From the NCBI GenBank assembly GCA_030695415.1, contig JAUYQZ010000049.1, positions 286,958 to 350,957 of the forward strand: a stretch of DNA of 64,000 nt, written 5' to 3'. The DNA is from Hylemonella sp. (GTDB taxonomy: Bacteria > Pseudomonadota > Gammaproteobacteria > Burkholderiales > Burkholderiaceae_C). Under the pieces are notes generated by a model, which saw only the letters and a list, made by a program, of their open reading frames with translations, ran no database searches and was not told the DNA's origin. Position numbers and translations under genes: made by a program. Positions 46,547 through 58,145 of this stretch are shown piece after piece. Each line of letters begins with the position of its first letter. Position 1 is the first letter of the stretch.

Positions 46547-47651
46547 ATGGACGCAGAACAAATCAATGCCATCGGCACCAAACTGACCGACCTGAGCCAG
46601 CGCACGGTCGAGCTCCGGAGGTATCTTTGACTACGATGCCAAAGCTGAACGGCTGAGGACGGTCAACGCCTCGCTGGAAGACCCCACGGTCTGGAACGAC
46701 CCCAAGCGCGCCCAGGAACTCGGCCGCGAAAAGAAGGCTCTGGACGACGTGGTCGTCACGCTGGACAAGCTCACCAGCGAACTCTCCGACAACTCCGAGC
46801 TCTACGAGATGAGCAAGGAAGAAGGCGACGAGGCCGGCCTGCAGACCATCTCGGCCGAAGAAGCCAAGCTTTCCGAGATCGTGGAGAAGCTGGAATTCCG
46901 CCGCATGTTCAACAACCCGGCCGACCCCCTGCCCGCCTTCCTGGACATCCAGGCCGGCGCCGGCGGCACCGAAGCCTGCGACTGGGCCAGCATGCTGCTG
47001 CGTCAGTACCTCAAGTACGCCGAGCGCAAGGGCTTCAAGGCCACGGTGGAAGACGAGACCCCGGGCGACACCGCAGGTATCAAGAGCGCCACCATCAAGG
47101 TCGAGGGCGACTACGCCTTCGGCCTGCTGCGCACCGAGACCGGCGTTCACCGCCTGGTGCGCAAGTCGCCGTTCGACAGCTCGGGTGGTCGCCACACCAG
47201 CTTTGCCAGCGTCTTCGTCTACCCGGAGATCGATGACACCATCGAGATCGATATCAACCCGGCCGACGTGCGCACCGACACCTTCCGCGCCAGCGGCGCC
47301 GGCGGCCAGCACATCAACAAGACCGACTCGGCCGTGCGCCTGACGCACATCCCCACCGGCATCGTGGTGCAGTGCCAGGACGGCCGCAGCCAGCACAGCA
47401 ATCGCGACGTGGCCTGGAAACGCCTGCGCAGCCGCCTGTACGACCATGAGATGCGCAAGCGCCAGGAAGAGCAGCAGAAGCTGGAAGACACCAAGACCGA
47501 CGTGGGCTGGGGCCACCAGATCCGCAGCTACGTGCTGGACCAGAGCCGCATCAAGGACCTGCGCACCAACTACGAGACCTCGGCCACCCAGAAAGTGCTG
47601 GACGGCGACCTCGACCCCTTCATCGAAGCCTCGCTCAAACAAGGCGTTTAA
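46547..47651 (+). CDS. prfB: Peptide chain release factor 2 (programmed +1 frameshift)
   Basis: The gene is read as 46547-46627 joined to 46629-47651, giving 367 residues. Codons 1-27 end in CTT and are followed by in-frame TGA at 46628-46630. The shift signal is standard: an internal Shine-Dalgarno-like GGAGG, then TATCTTTGAC. RF2 reads UGA and UAA; scarcity of RF2 permits the shift, so the gene senses its own product. The downstream frame has the SPF motif ([17 protein letters not shown]) and catalytic GGQ ([15 protein letters not shown]). pepN follows 9 bp downstream, instead of the usual lysS. Confidence 0.96.
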
Positions 47652-47660
47652 GGAATCCCT

Positions 47661-50351
47661 ATGCGTGAAGGACAAGCCCACGTCATCCGGCGCGAAGACT
47701 ACGCCGCCCCGGCCTACTGGATCGACACGGTCGACCTGAGTTTCGACCTCGACCCGGCCAAGACCCGCGTGCTCAACAAGATGACGCTGCGCCGCAACCC
47801 GGCCGTGGCGGGTCAGCCGCTGCGCCTGGACGGCGAGGAGCTGAACCTGGCGCGCGTGCTGGTCAACGGCCAGGGCACCAGCTTCAAGATGGATGGCAAC
47901 CAGCTCTTGCTGGAGAACCTGCCCGGGGGCGAGGCCCCTTTCGAGCTGGAGATCTTCACCACCTGCACCCCGGTGAAGAACACCAAGCTCATGGGCCTGT
48001 ACGTGAGCAACGACTCCTTCTTCACGCAATGTGAAGCCGAGGGCTTCCGTCGCATCACCTACTTCCTGGACCGCCCCGACGTGATGGCCAGCTACACCGT
48101 GACCCTGCGCGCCGACAAGCGCAAGTACCCGGTGCTGCTGTCCAACGGCAACCTGGTTGAACAGGGCGAGCTGGGAGACGGACGCCACTTTGCCAAATGG
48201 GTCGATCCGCACCGCAAGCCCTGCTACCTGTTCGCCCTGGTGGCCGGCAAGCTGGTGGCGCGCGAACAGCGCATCACCGCGCGCAACGGCCAGGACCACC
48301 TGCTGCAGGTCTATGTGCGCCCGGGCGACCTGGACAAGACCGAGCACGCCATGAACTCCCTCATGGCGTCTGTCGCCTGGGACGAGGCGCGCTTCAATCT
48401 GCAGCTGGACCTGGAGCGCTTCATGATCGTCGCCACCAGCGACTTCAATATGGGCGCCATGGAGAACAAGGGCCTGAACATCTTCAACACGAAGTACGTT
48501 CTGGCCAACCAGGCCACCGCTACCGATGGCGACTACGCCAACATCGAAAGCGTGGTGGGCCATGAGTATTTCCACAACTGGACCGGCAACCGCGTCACCT
48601 GCCGCGACTGGTTCCAGTTGAGCCTCAAGGAAGGCCTGACCGTCTTTCGCGATCAGGAGTTCAGCCAGGACCTGGCGGGCGACCTGTCGGCCCGCGCCGT
48701 CAAGCGCATCGAAGACGTGCGCGTGCTGCGCACCGCCCAGTTCCCCGAGGACGCCGGCCCGATGGCGCACCCGGTGCGACCGGATTCCTACATCGAGATC
48801 AACAATTTCTACACCGTCACGGTCTACGAGAAGGGCGCCGAAGTCGTGCGCATGCAGCAGACGCTGACGAGCCGCGAAGGTTTTGCCAAGGGGATGGCCC
48901 TGTACTTCCAGCGCCATGACGGCCAGGCCGTGACCTGCGACGACTTTACCCAGGCGATCGCCGACGCCAACCCCGGCTCCGAGCTGGCCCGCCTGCTGCC
49001 GCAGTTCAAGCGCTGGTACAGCCAGGCTGGCACGCCGCGCCTGGGTGCCACCACGCACTACGACGCTGCCACCCGCAGCTACACGCTGACCCTGAGCCAG
49101 TCCTGCGCACCCACCCCGGGCCAGACGGCGAAAGAGCCCTTCGTCATCCCGGTCAGCCTGGGCCTGGTCACCGCCGACGGCCGCTCGCTGCCGCTGCAGC
49201 TGGAGGGCGAGGCCGAGCCCGGCCCCAGCTCGCGCACCATCGTGCTGACCGAGAGCAGCCAGACGCTGCGTTTCATCAACGTGGACGCCGAACCCGTGCC
49301 CTCCCTGCTGCGTGGCTTCAGCGCCCCGGTGGTGCTGGCCTACGACTACAGCGACGCGCAGCTGCTGGCCCTGCTGGCGCATGACACCGACCCCTTCAAC
49401 CGCTGGGAAGCCGGCCAGCGCCTGGCCGTCAAGCGCGCGCTGGCCTTCATCCGCGGCCACGCCCAGCCCGGCGAGGCCAAGGTGCTGGACGCCGCCTACA
49501 TCGACGCCATGCGCCAGGTGTTGCGCCACCCCACGCTGGACGCCGCCTTCAAGGAGCTTGTTCTCACCCTGCCCGCCGAGACCTATATGGCCGAGCAGCT
49601 GGACGTGGTGGACCCGCAACGCATCCACGCCGTGCGGGAGTCCATGCGACAGCAGCTGGCGCTGGAATTGCGACACGACTGGGCCTGGGCCTATGAGGAA
49701 CACCAGGTCACCGGCGCCTATCGCCCGGACGCCCTGTCCTCGGGCCGCCGGGCCCTCAGTGGCTTGGCCCTCACCATGCTATGCCTGGCCGCACGCGAGA
49801 CCGGTGACGTGATCTGGCCCGGCAAGACCTACCAGCGTTTCAAGGACGCCGGCAACATGACGGACCGCTTCAACGCCTTGGGCGCCCTGGTCAACAGCGG
49901 CCACGAACTGGCAGCTCAGGCGCTCGCGCGCTTCCATGCCCTGTTCAAGGACGAGGCCCTGGTGCTGGACAAATGGTTTGCCCTGCAGGCCGCGAGCAGC
50001 GACCGGGGCGGTCAGGTCTTGCCGGCCGTGCGCCAGCTCATGAGCCACCCGGACTTCAATCTGCGCAACCCCAACCGCGCGCGCAGCCTGATCTTCAGCT
50101 ACTGCAGCGCCAACCCCGGCGCCTTCCACCGCGCTGATGCCGCGGGTTACGTCTACTGGAGCGAACGCGTGCTGGAGCTCGACGGCATCAACCCGCAGGT
50201 CGCCGCCCGCCTGGCGCGTGCGCTGGACCGCTGGAAGAAGCTGGCCGAGCCCTACCGTACCGCCGCCCGCGAAGCCATCACCCGCGTGGCCGCCAAACCC
50301 GACCTGAGCAACGACGTGCGCGAAGTCGTGACCCGCGCGCTGGCAGATTGA
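47661..50351 (+). CDS. pepN: Aminopeptidase N
   Basis: The 896-residue M1 zinc metallopeptidase releases N-terminal residues from peptides in the cytoplasm. The substrate-recognition [17 protein letters not shown] and zinc site HEYFH (His301, Glu302, His305) with third ligand Glu324 in SLKEGLTVF are intact. Length is close to E. coli PepN (870). It begins with [17 protein letters not shown] and lacks a signal peptide. Distance to prfB is 9 bp and to fbp 20 bp, suggesting a prfB-pepN-fbp unit. Confidence 0.97.
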   Translation: MREGQAHVIRREDYAAPAYWIDTVDLSFDLDPAKTRVLNKMTLRRNPAVAGQPLRLDGEELNLARVLVNGQGTSFKMDGNQLLLENLPGGEAPFELEIFTTCTPVKNTKLMGLYVSNDSFFTQCEAEGFRRITYFLDRPDVMASYTVTLRADKRKYPVLLSNGNLVEQGELGDGRHFAKWVDPHRKPCYLFALVAGKLVAREQRITARNGQDHLLQVYVRPGDLDKTEHAMNSLMASVAWDEARFNLQLDLERFMIVATSDFNMGAMENKGLNIFNTKYVLANQATATDGDYANIESVVGHEYFHNWTGNRVTCRDWFQLSLKEGLTVFRDQEFSQDLAGDLSARAVKRIEDVRVLRTAQFPEDAGPMAHPVRPDSYIEINNFYTVTVYEKGAEVVRMQQTLTSREGFAKGMALYFQRHDGQAVTCDDFTQAIADANPGSELARLLPQFKRWYSQAGTPRLGATTHYDAATRSYTLTLSQSCAPTPGQTAKEPFVIPVSLGLVTADGRSLPLQLEGEAEPGPSSRTIVLTESSQTLRFINVDAEPVPSLLRGFSAPVVLAYDYSDAQLLALLAHDTDPFNRWEAGQRLAVKRALAFIRGHAQPGEAKVLDAAYIDAMRQVLRHPTLDAAFKELVLTLPAETYMAEQLDVVDPQRIHAVRESMRQQLALELRHDWAWAYEEHQVTGAYRPDALSSGRRALSGLALTMLCLAARETGDVIWPGKTYQRFKDAGNMTDRFNALGALVNSGHELAAQALARFHALFKDEALVLDKWFALQAASSDRGGQVLPAVRQLMSHPDFNLRNPNRARSLIFSYCSANPGAFHRADAAGYVYWSERVLELDGINPQVAARLARALDRWKKLAEPYRTAAREAITRVAAKPDLSNDVREVVTRALAD

Positions 50352-50371
50352 TACCCACAAAGAGGACCGCC

Positions 50372-51391
50372 ATGAGTTCCAAGATCTCCCTCACCCGCTA
50401 CCTCGTCGAGCAGCAACGCATCGACGGCCATATCCCGTCCGAGCTGCGCCTGCTGCTGGAAGTGGTGGCGCGTGCCTGCAAGAGCATCAGCCAGGCCGTC
50501 AATAAGGGCGCACTCGGCGGCGTACTCGGCACGGCCGGCAGCGAGAACGTGCAGGGCGAGGTGCAGAAGAAGCTGGACATCATCGCCAACGAGGTGCTGA
50601 TCGAGGCCAACGAATGGGGCGGCCACCTGGCGGCGATGGCCTCGGAAGAGATGGACAGCATCTACGTCGTGCCCAACCGCTACCCCAAGGGCGAATACCT
50701 GCTGCTCTTCGATCCCCTGGACGGCTCCAGCAATATCGACGTGAACGTCAGCATTGGCACCATCTTCTCGGTGCTCAAGAAGGGCAACGACAACCCCACG
50801 ATGGTCGAGCCGGTCAGCGAAAAGGATTTCCTGCAGAGAGGTAGCCAGCAGGTGGCGGCCGGCTACTGCGTCTACGGCCCGCAGACCACCCTGGTGCTGA
50901 CGGTCGGTGACGGCGTGGCCATGTTCACGCTGGACCGCGAGCAGGGCTCCTTCGTACTGACGCAGGAAAACGTACAGATCCCCGCCGACACCAAAGAATT
51001 CGCGATCAACATGAGCAATATGCGCCACTGGGACGAGCCCGTGAAGCGCTACATCGACGAGTGCCTGCAAGGCAAGGAAGGTCCTCGCGCCAAGGACTTC
51101 AACATGCGCTGGGTCGCCTCCATGGTCGCCGATGTGCACCGCATCCTGACGCGCGGCGGCGTCTTCATGTACCCCTGGGACAAGCGCGAGCCGAACAAAC
51201 CCGGCAAGCTGCGCCTGATGTATGAAGCCAATCCCATGAGCTGGCTCGTGGAGCAGGCCGCTGGCGCCGCCACCAACGGCCGCCAGCGCATCCTGGACAT
51301 CCAGCCCACCAGTCTGCACGAGCGCGTCAGCGTGATCCTGGGCTCGAAGAACGAGGTGGAGCGGGTCACGGCCTACCACGCCAAGGTATAA
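50372..51391 (+). CDS. fbp: Fructose-1,6-bisphosphatase class I
   Basis: The 339-residue enzyme hydrolyses fructose-1,6-bisphosphate in gluconeogenesis and, in autotrophs, the Calvin cycle. Metal/phosphate motifs are [19 protein letters not shown] (DPxDGSSNID) and [20 protein letters not shown]. Length is normal (about 335). The ATG at 50372 has AGAGGA upstream. Its stop codon is part of the TATAAT box of the downstream tRNA-Thr gene. Confidence 0.96.
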   Translation: MSSKISLTRYLVEQQRIDGHIPSELRLLLEVVARACKSISQAVNKGALGGVLGTAGSENVQGEVQKKLDIIANEVLIEANEWGGHLAAMASEEMDSIYVVPNRYPKGEYLLLFDPLDGSSNIDVNVSIGTIFSVLKKGNDNPTMVEPVSEKDFLQRGSQQVAAGYCVYGPQTTLVLTVGDGVAMFTLDREQGSFVLTQENVQIPADTKEFAINMSNMRHWDEPVKRYIDECLQGKEGPRAKDFNMRWVASMVADVHRILTRGGVFMYPWDKREPNKPGKLRLMYEANPMSWLVEQAAGAATNGRQRILDIQPTSLHERVSVILGSKNEVERVTAYHAKV

Positions 51392-51392
51392 T
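51387..51392 (+). promoter_or_regulatory. -10 box of tRNA-Thr overlapping the fbp stop codon
   Basis: A perfect TATAAT at 51387-51392 contains the fbp stop TAA (51389-51391) and lies 10 bp before the tRNA start. The -35 (about 51364-51369) is weak. Confidence 0.6.
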
Positions 51393-51401
51393 TTTGGCTT
51401 C

Positions 51402-51477
51402 GCCGGTGTAGCTCAGTCGGTAGAGCAGCTCATTCGTAATGAGAAGGTCGGGTGTTCGATTCATCTCTCCGGCACCA
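51402..51477 (+). tRNA. tRNA-Thr (anticodon CGT)
   Basis: The 76-nt cloverleaf includes an encoded CCA. Acceptor GCCGGTG pairs with CTCCGGC, with one T-T mismatch at the sixth pair. The anticodon arm CTCAT-TCGTAAT-GAG gives CGT, read as threonine. The T stem GGGTG/CATCT includes two G-T pairs. It follows fbp by 10 bp, and a foreign-looking patch begins just downstream. Confidence 0.95.
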
Positions 51478-51483
51478 CTCTGA

Positions 51484-51518
51484 AACCCCGCAGGCTGTCA
51501 TGGTCTGCGGGGTTTTTT
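51484..51518 (+). terminator. Intrinsic terminator after tRNA-Thr
   Basis: A 10-bp perfect stem AACCCCGCAG / CTGCGGGGTT with an 11-base loop is followed by TTTTTT. Confidence 0.85.
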
Positions 51519-51566
51519 CGTAGCTAGCGCGTAACTGACCGAATTATTCTATTCCACATAGAGAAA

Positions 51567-52433
51567 TCAAGCCTGAGGCGCTGCACCGGGTTTAGGCTGT
51601 GTCACCCCAAGTTCGCGGAGGAAAGCCTCTAAGGATTGACGTTGCCGTTCGGCGCTTTCCTCCTGCAAAGCGCGATATACGTCAAGATCAAGCGGGAGAT
51701 CAAGCTCTTCTCTTACCGCCTTCACGAGCGGCAACAAAACGAGGCCAAGTGATGATGCTGCCTCCGAGCACTCGTGAGTCAATCTGTACGAAGCCTCGTT
51801 CAGTACTTGAATCAGGCGCCCACGCTCTTCAACGAGCGAATTTGCTCGTTTGCCCTCAGCCTCAAAATTTTCGGTAATCACCTTCCATTTTTGCTGGGAA
51901 GTTTCACCTTCAAGATTGAACTGTTTTGAAAGGGCGATGTATTTCTGCCTCTCAGCGTTTATCTCAGAAAGTTGCCGATCTATCTGAGAAATTTGCTCTT
52001 TAACTTGAAACGCCAAGTGTCGCCTCGCCCACAACTTGTAAAACACCGCGTTGACTTCTCGCGAAAAAATCGCAAGCGCTTGGATCGTCTCAGTCCGCCC
52101 AATTACGTGAACCTTAGCTATAGCGAAAGATCTTTCTACGTAACTCTTGGTGACGTCAACGTGAGGGATCTCAAGATTTGCAAAGCGATATGTGTCCTGA
52201 ATCGCAGAATTAACGGCCTCTGCTAATGCAAGATATATGTCCTTCCGAAGAGACATTTCTCGCTCTAACGTTTTTAGCCTTTGCTCATGATCGAATTGCG
52301 CGCTCATCCGCTTGAAACTCGCACGGTTGGTCGCCGCAACGCCAACGATAGAAAAGAACGACCCAACAACCACACCCCAGAACGTTGCAGGTATTTTTTC
52401 CGCTAATTCAATCAGCAATCGAAGGTATTCCAT
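51567..52433 (-). CDS. Membrane-anchored coiled-coil protein, horizontally acquired
   Basis: The 288-residue protein has one N-terminal transmembrane helix (FWGVVVGSFFSIVGVAATN) followed by long charged helices: FDHEQRLKTLEREMSLRKDI and EQISQIDRQLSEINAERQKY. The region is visibly poorer in GC than its neighbours and uses many A/T-ending codons. A strong GGAGGGGAG ribosome site precedes the ATG at 52433. It sits between tRNA-Thr and the integrase remnant. No domain is recognised. Cargo of an old integrative element is the likeliest reading; function is unknown. Confidence 0.7.
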   Translation of the reverse strand: MEYLRLLIELAEKIPATFWGVVVGSFFSIVGVAATNRASFKRMSAQFDHEQRLKTLEREMSLRKDIYLALAEAVNSAIQDTYRFANLEIPHVDVTKSYVERSFAIAKVHVIGRTETIQALAIFSREVNAVFYKLWARRHLAFQVKEQISQIDRQLSEINAERQKYIALSKQFNLEGETSQQKWKVITENFEAEGKRANSLVEERGRLIQVLNEASYRLTHECSEAASSLGLVLLPLVKAVREELDLPLDLDVYRALQEESAERQRQSLEAFLRELGVTQPKPGAAPQA

Positions 52434-52472
52434 AACTCCCCTCCAGTACGTATTGACACCCAAAACCAACCA

Positions 52473-53170
52473 CTAACCTGCAATGATGGCATCAAGACAG
52501 TTTGCCGCCAACAGCAAGCCCCCCGGCGCAACATGCGCGTACCGCTCCACCATCGATTGCGTTTTCCATCCGCCTAAACGTTGCAACTCGTAGGTGGGCG
52601 TTCCCGCCTCTCTATGCCAAGTCGCAAAAGTGTGTCGAAGATCATGCCAGCGGAATTTCTCAATCCCCGCACGCTTAAGAGCAGACCGCCATGCTTTCGT
52701 ACTCACCTGCTCAACTGGCATCCCCTCGTAGACAAAACATAGATCGAGTGATCGGCCTGCCGTTTGAGCGACACCTCCATCGCAGCCGAATTCAACGGGA
52801 AAGCATGGGCTTTTCCGTTCTTATGTTGATCAGCGGCGATCCAGAGATGCCGACGCTCCAAGCTAATTTGCTTCCACTGTAGACGCTTCACGTTTGCCTG
52901 CCGTAGACCAGTAGCAACAGAAAAGCGTGCCATATCCGCCAAATGTGGCGGCAACTCAGCCAACAGTCTGACGAACTCTTCCCGCGTCAGGGATCGCACC
53001 CGCCCCTCTGCCTGCCGCATCATGCCGACTTTGGGCACCCGGTCTGTCCACTCCCAGTCGTAGCAGGCACGACGAAGAATGGACCGAACCAATGCCATGT
53101 AGCGGTTCACCGTCGAGGAAGCAAGCCGCCTTCGTCGTATTCCTTCTGCATCCGGCGTGACTTTTGACGC
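52473..53170 (-). pseudogene. Tyrosine-type site-specific integrase, truncated and frameshifted
   Basis: Two reading frames together give a phage-type integrase catalytic domain: first SSTVNRYMALVRSILRRACY, then the catalytic arginine in FSVATGLRQANVKRLQWKQI, and in another frame WHDLRHTFATWHREAGTPTY and SMVERYAHVAPG with HxxR, W and the nucleophile Tyr. The shift lies at the A run 52734-52737 (SIYVF...VYEGMPV), compatible with loss of one base. The N-terminal arm- and core-binding region is missing beyond about 53170. The gene is therefore dead. Confidence 0.82.
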
Positions 53171-53272
53171 ATTGTTGAAAGGAAAAAGCGGGGCCGTCCG
53201 TTGAACTCTGCAGCGCACACAGCAAAATCGGGGGGAGCTTCCCGGCACTCGGGACAGAACGCTGAGCAAGCC

Positions 53273-53449
53273 ATGACACAAACCACCCATCCCTCCATCG
53301 AAGATGCCGCGAAAGAGATCGAGGCATTGGCTCGCGCTGCTGCTTTGCTGCTGGACGCTGGCGACCTGAAAAGTTCGCAGAACGTCGCGCGCCTGCTGCT
53401 GGCCATCGAACAGCGCGCGGCGGAACTCGCCCGGAGTGTGACGTCCTGA
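53273..53449 (+). CDS. Small protein of unknown function
   Basis: The 58-residue protein is helical and alanine/leucine-rich (DAAKEIEALARAAALLLDAG followed by LKSSQNVARLLLAIEQRA). It may extend upstream in frame to 53201, where the added 24 residues are of low complexity. The ribosome site is weak. A bidirectional terminator follows. It lies between the integrase remnant and the tRNA-Asp gene. Existence as a gene is moderately likely. Confidence 0.45.
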   Translation: MTQTTHPSIEDAAKEIEALARAAALLLDAGDLKSSQNVARLLLAIEQRAAELARSVTS

Positions 53450-53480
53450 GCGACGCGCACGTCGCGCGGATGACGGCAAG

Positions 53481-53516
53481 AAAAAAGCCGCTGCATTTTC
53501 ATGCAGCGGCTTTTTG
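53481..53516. terminator. Bidirectional intrinsic terminator
   Basis: AGCCGCTGCAT / ATGCAGCGGCT with loop TTTC is flanked by an A run on the left and TTTTTG on the right, so it can end both the small plus-strand gene and the minus-strand tRNA-Ala-Glu-Asp transcript. Confidence 0.85.
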
Positions 53517-53520
53517 TTTT

Positions 53521-53597
53521 TGGCGGAGTGGACGGGACTCGAACCCGCGACCCCCGGCGTGACAGGCCGGTATTCTAACCAACTGAACTACCACTCC
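53521..53597 (-). tRNA. tRNA-Asp (anticodon GTC)
   Basis: The 77-nt cloverleaf starts GGAGTGGTAGTTCAGTTGG, has anticodon GTC in CCTGTCACG and encodes CCA. Acceptor GGAGTGG pairs with CCACTCC. It is the last gene of a three-tRNA cluster on the minus strand. Confidence 0.97.
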
Positions 53598-53655
53598 ACG
53601 TGGTAGCAACGTTTGTCTGCGTGCCTTTGGCAAACAGACCAAGTGCTGCAAAACT

Positions 53656-53731
53656 TGGCGACCCTACGGGGATTCGAACCCCGGTACTCACCGTGAAAGG
53701 GTGATGTCCTAGGCCTCTAGACGATAGGGTC
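53656..53731 (-). tRNA. tRNA-Glu (anticodon TTC)
   Basis: The 76-nt cloverleaf starts GACCCTATCGTCTAGAGGC, has anticodon TTC in CCCTTTCACGG and encodes CCA. Acceptor GACCCTA pairs with TAGGGTC. The gltX gene for its synthetase is encoded just upstream. Confidence 0.97.
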
Positions 53732-53765
53732 GTAACCTGGACTGATTTCCATCTCGATGCGAAAT

Positions 53766-53841
<76 letters not shown>

Positions 53842-53902
53842 ATTTCGCTTCGATGCTCTCTTTCAAGACCATCGCGTCGAGCCTCAAATTATAAGCTGAA
53901 AT

Positions 53903-55291
53903 TCAGGCCCTTTGCAAACGGGCCAGAACTTTTTCGCGGGGCAGCAGCTCCAGCACGGCATCCAGCGAGGGGGTCTGGGGCGTGCCCAGCACCAATACAC
54001 GCACCGGCATGGCCAGCTGCGGCATTTTCAGGCCGGTGGCGGCAAGCACCTCCTTGATGGCAGCCGCGATGCTGGCCTTGTCCCAGGCGCAGGCGGACAG
54101 CTTGGCCTGGAGCTGGGCCAGTGCGGGCCTGACCGCCTCCGTCACATGCTGGGCGATGTCCCCGGCTTTCGGTTCGACGTCACCATAGAAGGCTTGGGCC
54201 CAGTCGGCCAGGACCACGATGGTGTCGCAACGGTCCTTGAACAGGCCACAGATGCGCGGCAGGCGTTCATCGGCGACGATGCCGCGTTTCTTCAGCTGCT
54301 CGGCCACCAGTGGTGCCAGGGTTTCGTCAGCCAGGGCCTTCATGTGCTGGGCATTGACCCAGCGCAGCTTGGCCTCGTCGAACTGCGCCGCACTGCGACC
54401 GAGGTGATCCAGGTCGAACCACTCCAGGAACTGCTGGCGGCTGAAGATCTCATCGTCGCCGTGGCTCCAGCCCAGGCGGGCCAGGTAGTTCACCATGGCG
54501 TCGGGCAGGTAGCCTTCCTCACGGTACTGGGTGACGGGCTTGGCGCCGTTGCGCTTGCTCATCTTCTCGCCCTGCTCATTGAGCACCGTGGGCAGGTGGG
54601 CGTAGACCGGCGGCTCCTTGCCCAGCGCCTTGAAGATATTGATCTGTCGCGGCGTGTTGTTCACGTGGTCGTCGCCGCGGATCACGTGGGTGATCGCCAT
54701 GTCGATGTCGTCGACCACCACGCAGAAGTTGTAGGTCGGCGTGCCGTCGGGACGCGCGATCACCAGGTCATCGAGTTCATCGTTGCTGATCTCGATGCGG
54801 CCCTTGACCTTGTCGTCCCACACAACCGCGCCGCCCTGCGGATTCTTGAACCGCAGCACCGGCTGGACACCTTCAGGAACGGCTGGCAGCGCCTTGCCAG
54901 GCTCGGGGCGCCAGGTGCCGTCGTAGCGCGGTTTCTGCTTGCTGGCCATCTGGCGCTCGCGCAGGGCATCGAGCGCTTCGACGCTCATGTAGCAGGGGTA
55001 GACATGGCCGGCAGCCTGCAGTTCGGCCAGCACGGCCTTGTAGCGCGCCATGCGCTGCATCTGGTAGAACGGGCCTTCGTCGTACGTCAGGCCCAGCCAG
55101 GCCATCCCTTCGATGATCACGTCGACGGCGGCCTGGGTGGATCGGTCCAGGTCGGTGTCTTCGATGCGCAGGATGAAGTCGCCGCCCGTCGCGCGCGCGA
55201 AAGCCCAGGGGTAGAGCGCCGAGCGGATGTTGCCGAGGTGGATGAAGCCCGTCGGAGACGGGGCAAAGCGGGTACGGACGCGTTGTGTCAT
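53903..55291 (-). CDS. gltX: Glutamyl-tRNA synthetase
   Basis: The 462-residue class I enzyme charges tRNA-Glu. Motifs are [20 protein letters not shown] (HIGH region) at the N-terminus, [16 protein letters not shown], and [11 protein letters not shown] (KMSKS loop). Length is normal. The start at 55291 (MTQRVRTRF) was chosen because the upstream in-frame extension runs into a palindromic repeat. The tRNA-Ala/Glu/Asp genes lie just downstream and may be read through from it. Confidence 0.96.
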   Translation of the reverse strand: MTQRVRTRFAPSPTGFIHLGNIRSALYPWAFARATGGDFILRIEDTDLDRSTQAAVDVIIEGMAWLGLTYDEGPFYQMQRMARYKAVLAELQAAGHVYPCYMSVEALDALRERQMASKQKPRYDGTWRPEPGKALPAVPEGVQPVLRFKNPQGGAVVWDDKVKGRIEISNDELDDLVIARPDGTPTYNFCVVVDDIDMAITHVIRGDDHVNNTPRQINIFKALGKEPPVYAHLPTVLNEQGEKMSKRNGAKPVTQYREEGYLPDAMVNYLARLGWSHGDDEIFSRQQFLEWFDLDHLGRSAAQFDEAKLRWVNAQHMKALADETLAPLVAEQLKKRGIVADERLPRICGLFKDRCDTIVVLADWAQAFYGDVEPKAGDIAQHVTEAVRPALAQLQAKLSACAWDKASIAAAIKEVLAATGLKMPQLAMPVRVLVLGTPQTPSLDAVLELLPREKVLARLQRA

Positions 55292-55308
55292 AGATAGCTC
55301 AACAAGCA

Positions 55309-55358
55309 CCGTTCGCCCTGAGCGCGTCGACGAGCTTCGACAGGCTCAGCCCGAACGG
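55309..55358. repeat. Dispersed palindromic repeat, CCGTTCG/CGAACGG type, copy 2
   Basis: Ends CCGTTCGCCCTGAGC and GCTCAGCCCGAACGG are inverted repeats; the centre holds GTCGA-cgagct-TCGAC. The same ends occur at 22371-22430. It lies between gltX and metZ. Confidence 0.8.
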
Positions 55359-55366
55359 GCAATTAC

Positions 55367-56581
55367 TCAAACCAAAGTATCCAGGCCGCGCGCGAGGTCG
55401 GCCTTCAGATCGTCGATGTGCTCCAGGCCCACCGCCACGCGGATCAGGCCCTGCCCGATGCCGGCGGCCAGGCGCTGCTCTTCGGTCAGGCGCCCATGCG
55501 AGGTGCTGGCCGGGTGGGTGATGGTGGTCTTGGTGTCGCCCAGGTTGGCGGTGATGGACATCACGCGGGTCTGGTCGATCACATGGAAGGCATGCTTGCG
55601 TGCCTGCTCGACATCGCCGGTCTTGACATCGAAAGAGAGCACCGCCCCGCCCTTGCCGCTTTGCTGGCGCAGCGCGAGGGCGTGCTGTGGATGAGACTTG
55701 AGGCCCGGATAGTGGACCCGCGCCACCTTGGGGTGCTGCTCCAGCCAGCTGGCCAGGGCGAGCGCGTTGTCGCTCTGCGCGTGCATGCGTATCCCGAGCG
55801 TCTCCATGCCCTTGAGCACGACCCAGGCGTTGAAGGGCGACAGGCTCATGCCGGCGCTTCGCATGACCGGCATGAACTTCTCGTCGATGAGCTTTTTCGA
55901 GCAGCAGATGGCGCCGGCCACCACACGTCCCTGCCCGTCCAGGTACTTGGTGCCCGAGTGAATGATCAGATCGGCCCCCAGCTTGGCGGGCTGCTGCAGC
56001 GCGGGCGAGCAGAAGCAGTTGTCCACGGCCAGCAGGGCGCCCGCGGCATGGGCCACGTCGGCAAGGGCACGGATGTCACAGACCTCGGTCAGCGGGTTGG
56101 TCGGCGTTTCGGCGAACAGCAGTTTCGTGTTCGGCTTCACTGCAGCCTGCCACTCCGCCACATCGGTCTGGGAGACGAAACTGCTCTGCACACCAAACTT
56201 CCCGAACTCACCCGCAATCAGCTTGATGGTGGAGCCGAACACCGAACGCGAGCAGATCACGTGGTCGCCCGCCTTGAGCAGGCCCATGCACAAGAGCAGG
56301 ATGGCGGCCATCCCGGAGCTGGTGCCGATACAGGCTTCGGTGCCCTCCAGCGCCGCCAGACGCTGCTCCATGCTGGCGTTGGTCGGGTTGGTGAAACGCG
56401 AGTAGATGTATCCCTCCTCCTCGCCCGCGAAGCGACGCGCCGCCGTCGCTGCATCGGGCTGCACGAAGCTGCTGGTCAGGTACAAGGCCTCGGAGTTTTC
56501 ACCATGCTGGCTCTTGGCCACGGCCTCGCGCACCGCCCGCGTGTCCAGGTGCAGGTTCTCGGGCAGGGATTTGCGGCTCAT
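55367..56581 (-). CDS. metZ: O-succinylhomoserine sulfhydrylase
   Basis: The 404-residue PLP enzyme makes homocysteine from O-succinylhomoserine and sulfide. The PLP lysine lies in IIHSGTKYLDGQGRVVAG; other motifs are YSRFTNPTNASMEQRLAALE and FAETPTNPL. The N-terminal LHLDTRAVREAV is typical of MetZ. The start at 56581 lies 4 bp after the purF stop, and the purF-metZ order is common in beta- and gamma-proteobacteria. Confidence 0.93.
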   Translation of the reverse strand: MSRKSLPENLHLDTRAVREAVAKSQHGENSEALYLTSSFVQPDAATAARRFAGEEEGYIYSRFTNPTNASMEQRLAALEGTEACIGTSSGMAAILLLCMGLLKAGDHVICSRSVFGSTIKLIAGEFGKFGVQSSFVSQTDVAEWQAAVKPNTKLLFAETPTNPLTEVCDIRALADVAHAAGALLAVDNCFCSPALQQPAKLGADLIIHSGTKYLDGQGRVVAGAICCSKKLIDEKFMPVMRSAGMSLSPFNAWVVLKGMETLGIRMHAQSDNALALASWLEQHPKVARVHYPGLKSHPQHALALRQQSGKGGAVLSFDVKTGDVEQARKHAFHVIDQTRVMSITANLGDTKTTITHPASTSHGRLTEEQRLAAGIGQGLIRVAVGLEHIDDLKADLARGLDTLV

Positions 56582-56585
56582 GCGC

Positions 56586-58091
<1,506 letters not shown>

Positions 58092-58145
58092 AGTTTTACT
58101 TCCAGTCGGGTGCGCACGGCCTGTCCGTGCGCGGGCCCTGTCCAT

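Noticed and set aside
46628..46630. In-frame TGA in prfB as sign of a pseudogene
   Set aside because: The site has the complete programmed frameshift signal and both frames are conserved.
46563..49703. A 1046-codon open frame on the minus strand opposite prfB and pepN
   Set aside because: It is a GC-driven shadow of a conserved plus-strand protein, with composition dominated by His, Gly, Val and Leu and no recognisable domain.
51402..51477. tRNA-Thr as a damaged gene because of a T-T acceptor mismatch
   Set aside because: All arms, the anticodon loop and CCA are intact and a terminator follows; a single mismatch and G-T pairs are tolerated.
53201..53272. Longer start for the small protein at 53273
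   Set aside because: The extra residues are low complexity and overlap the integrase remnant region; neither start has a convincing ribosome site, so the shorter form is reported.
51448..53500. att duplication of the tRNA-Thr 3' end
   Set aside because: I saw no second copy of the tRNA 3' sequence within the foreign patch, so the insertion point of the relic cannot be defined.
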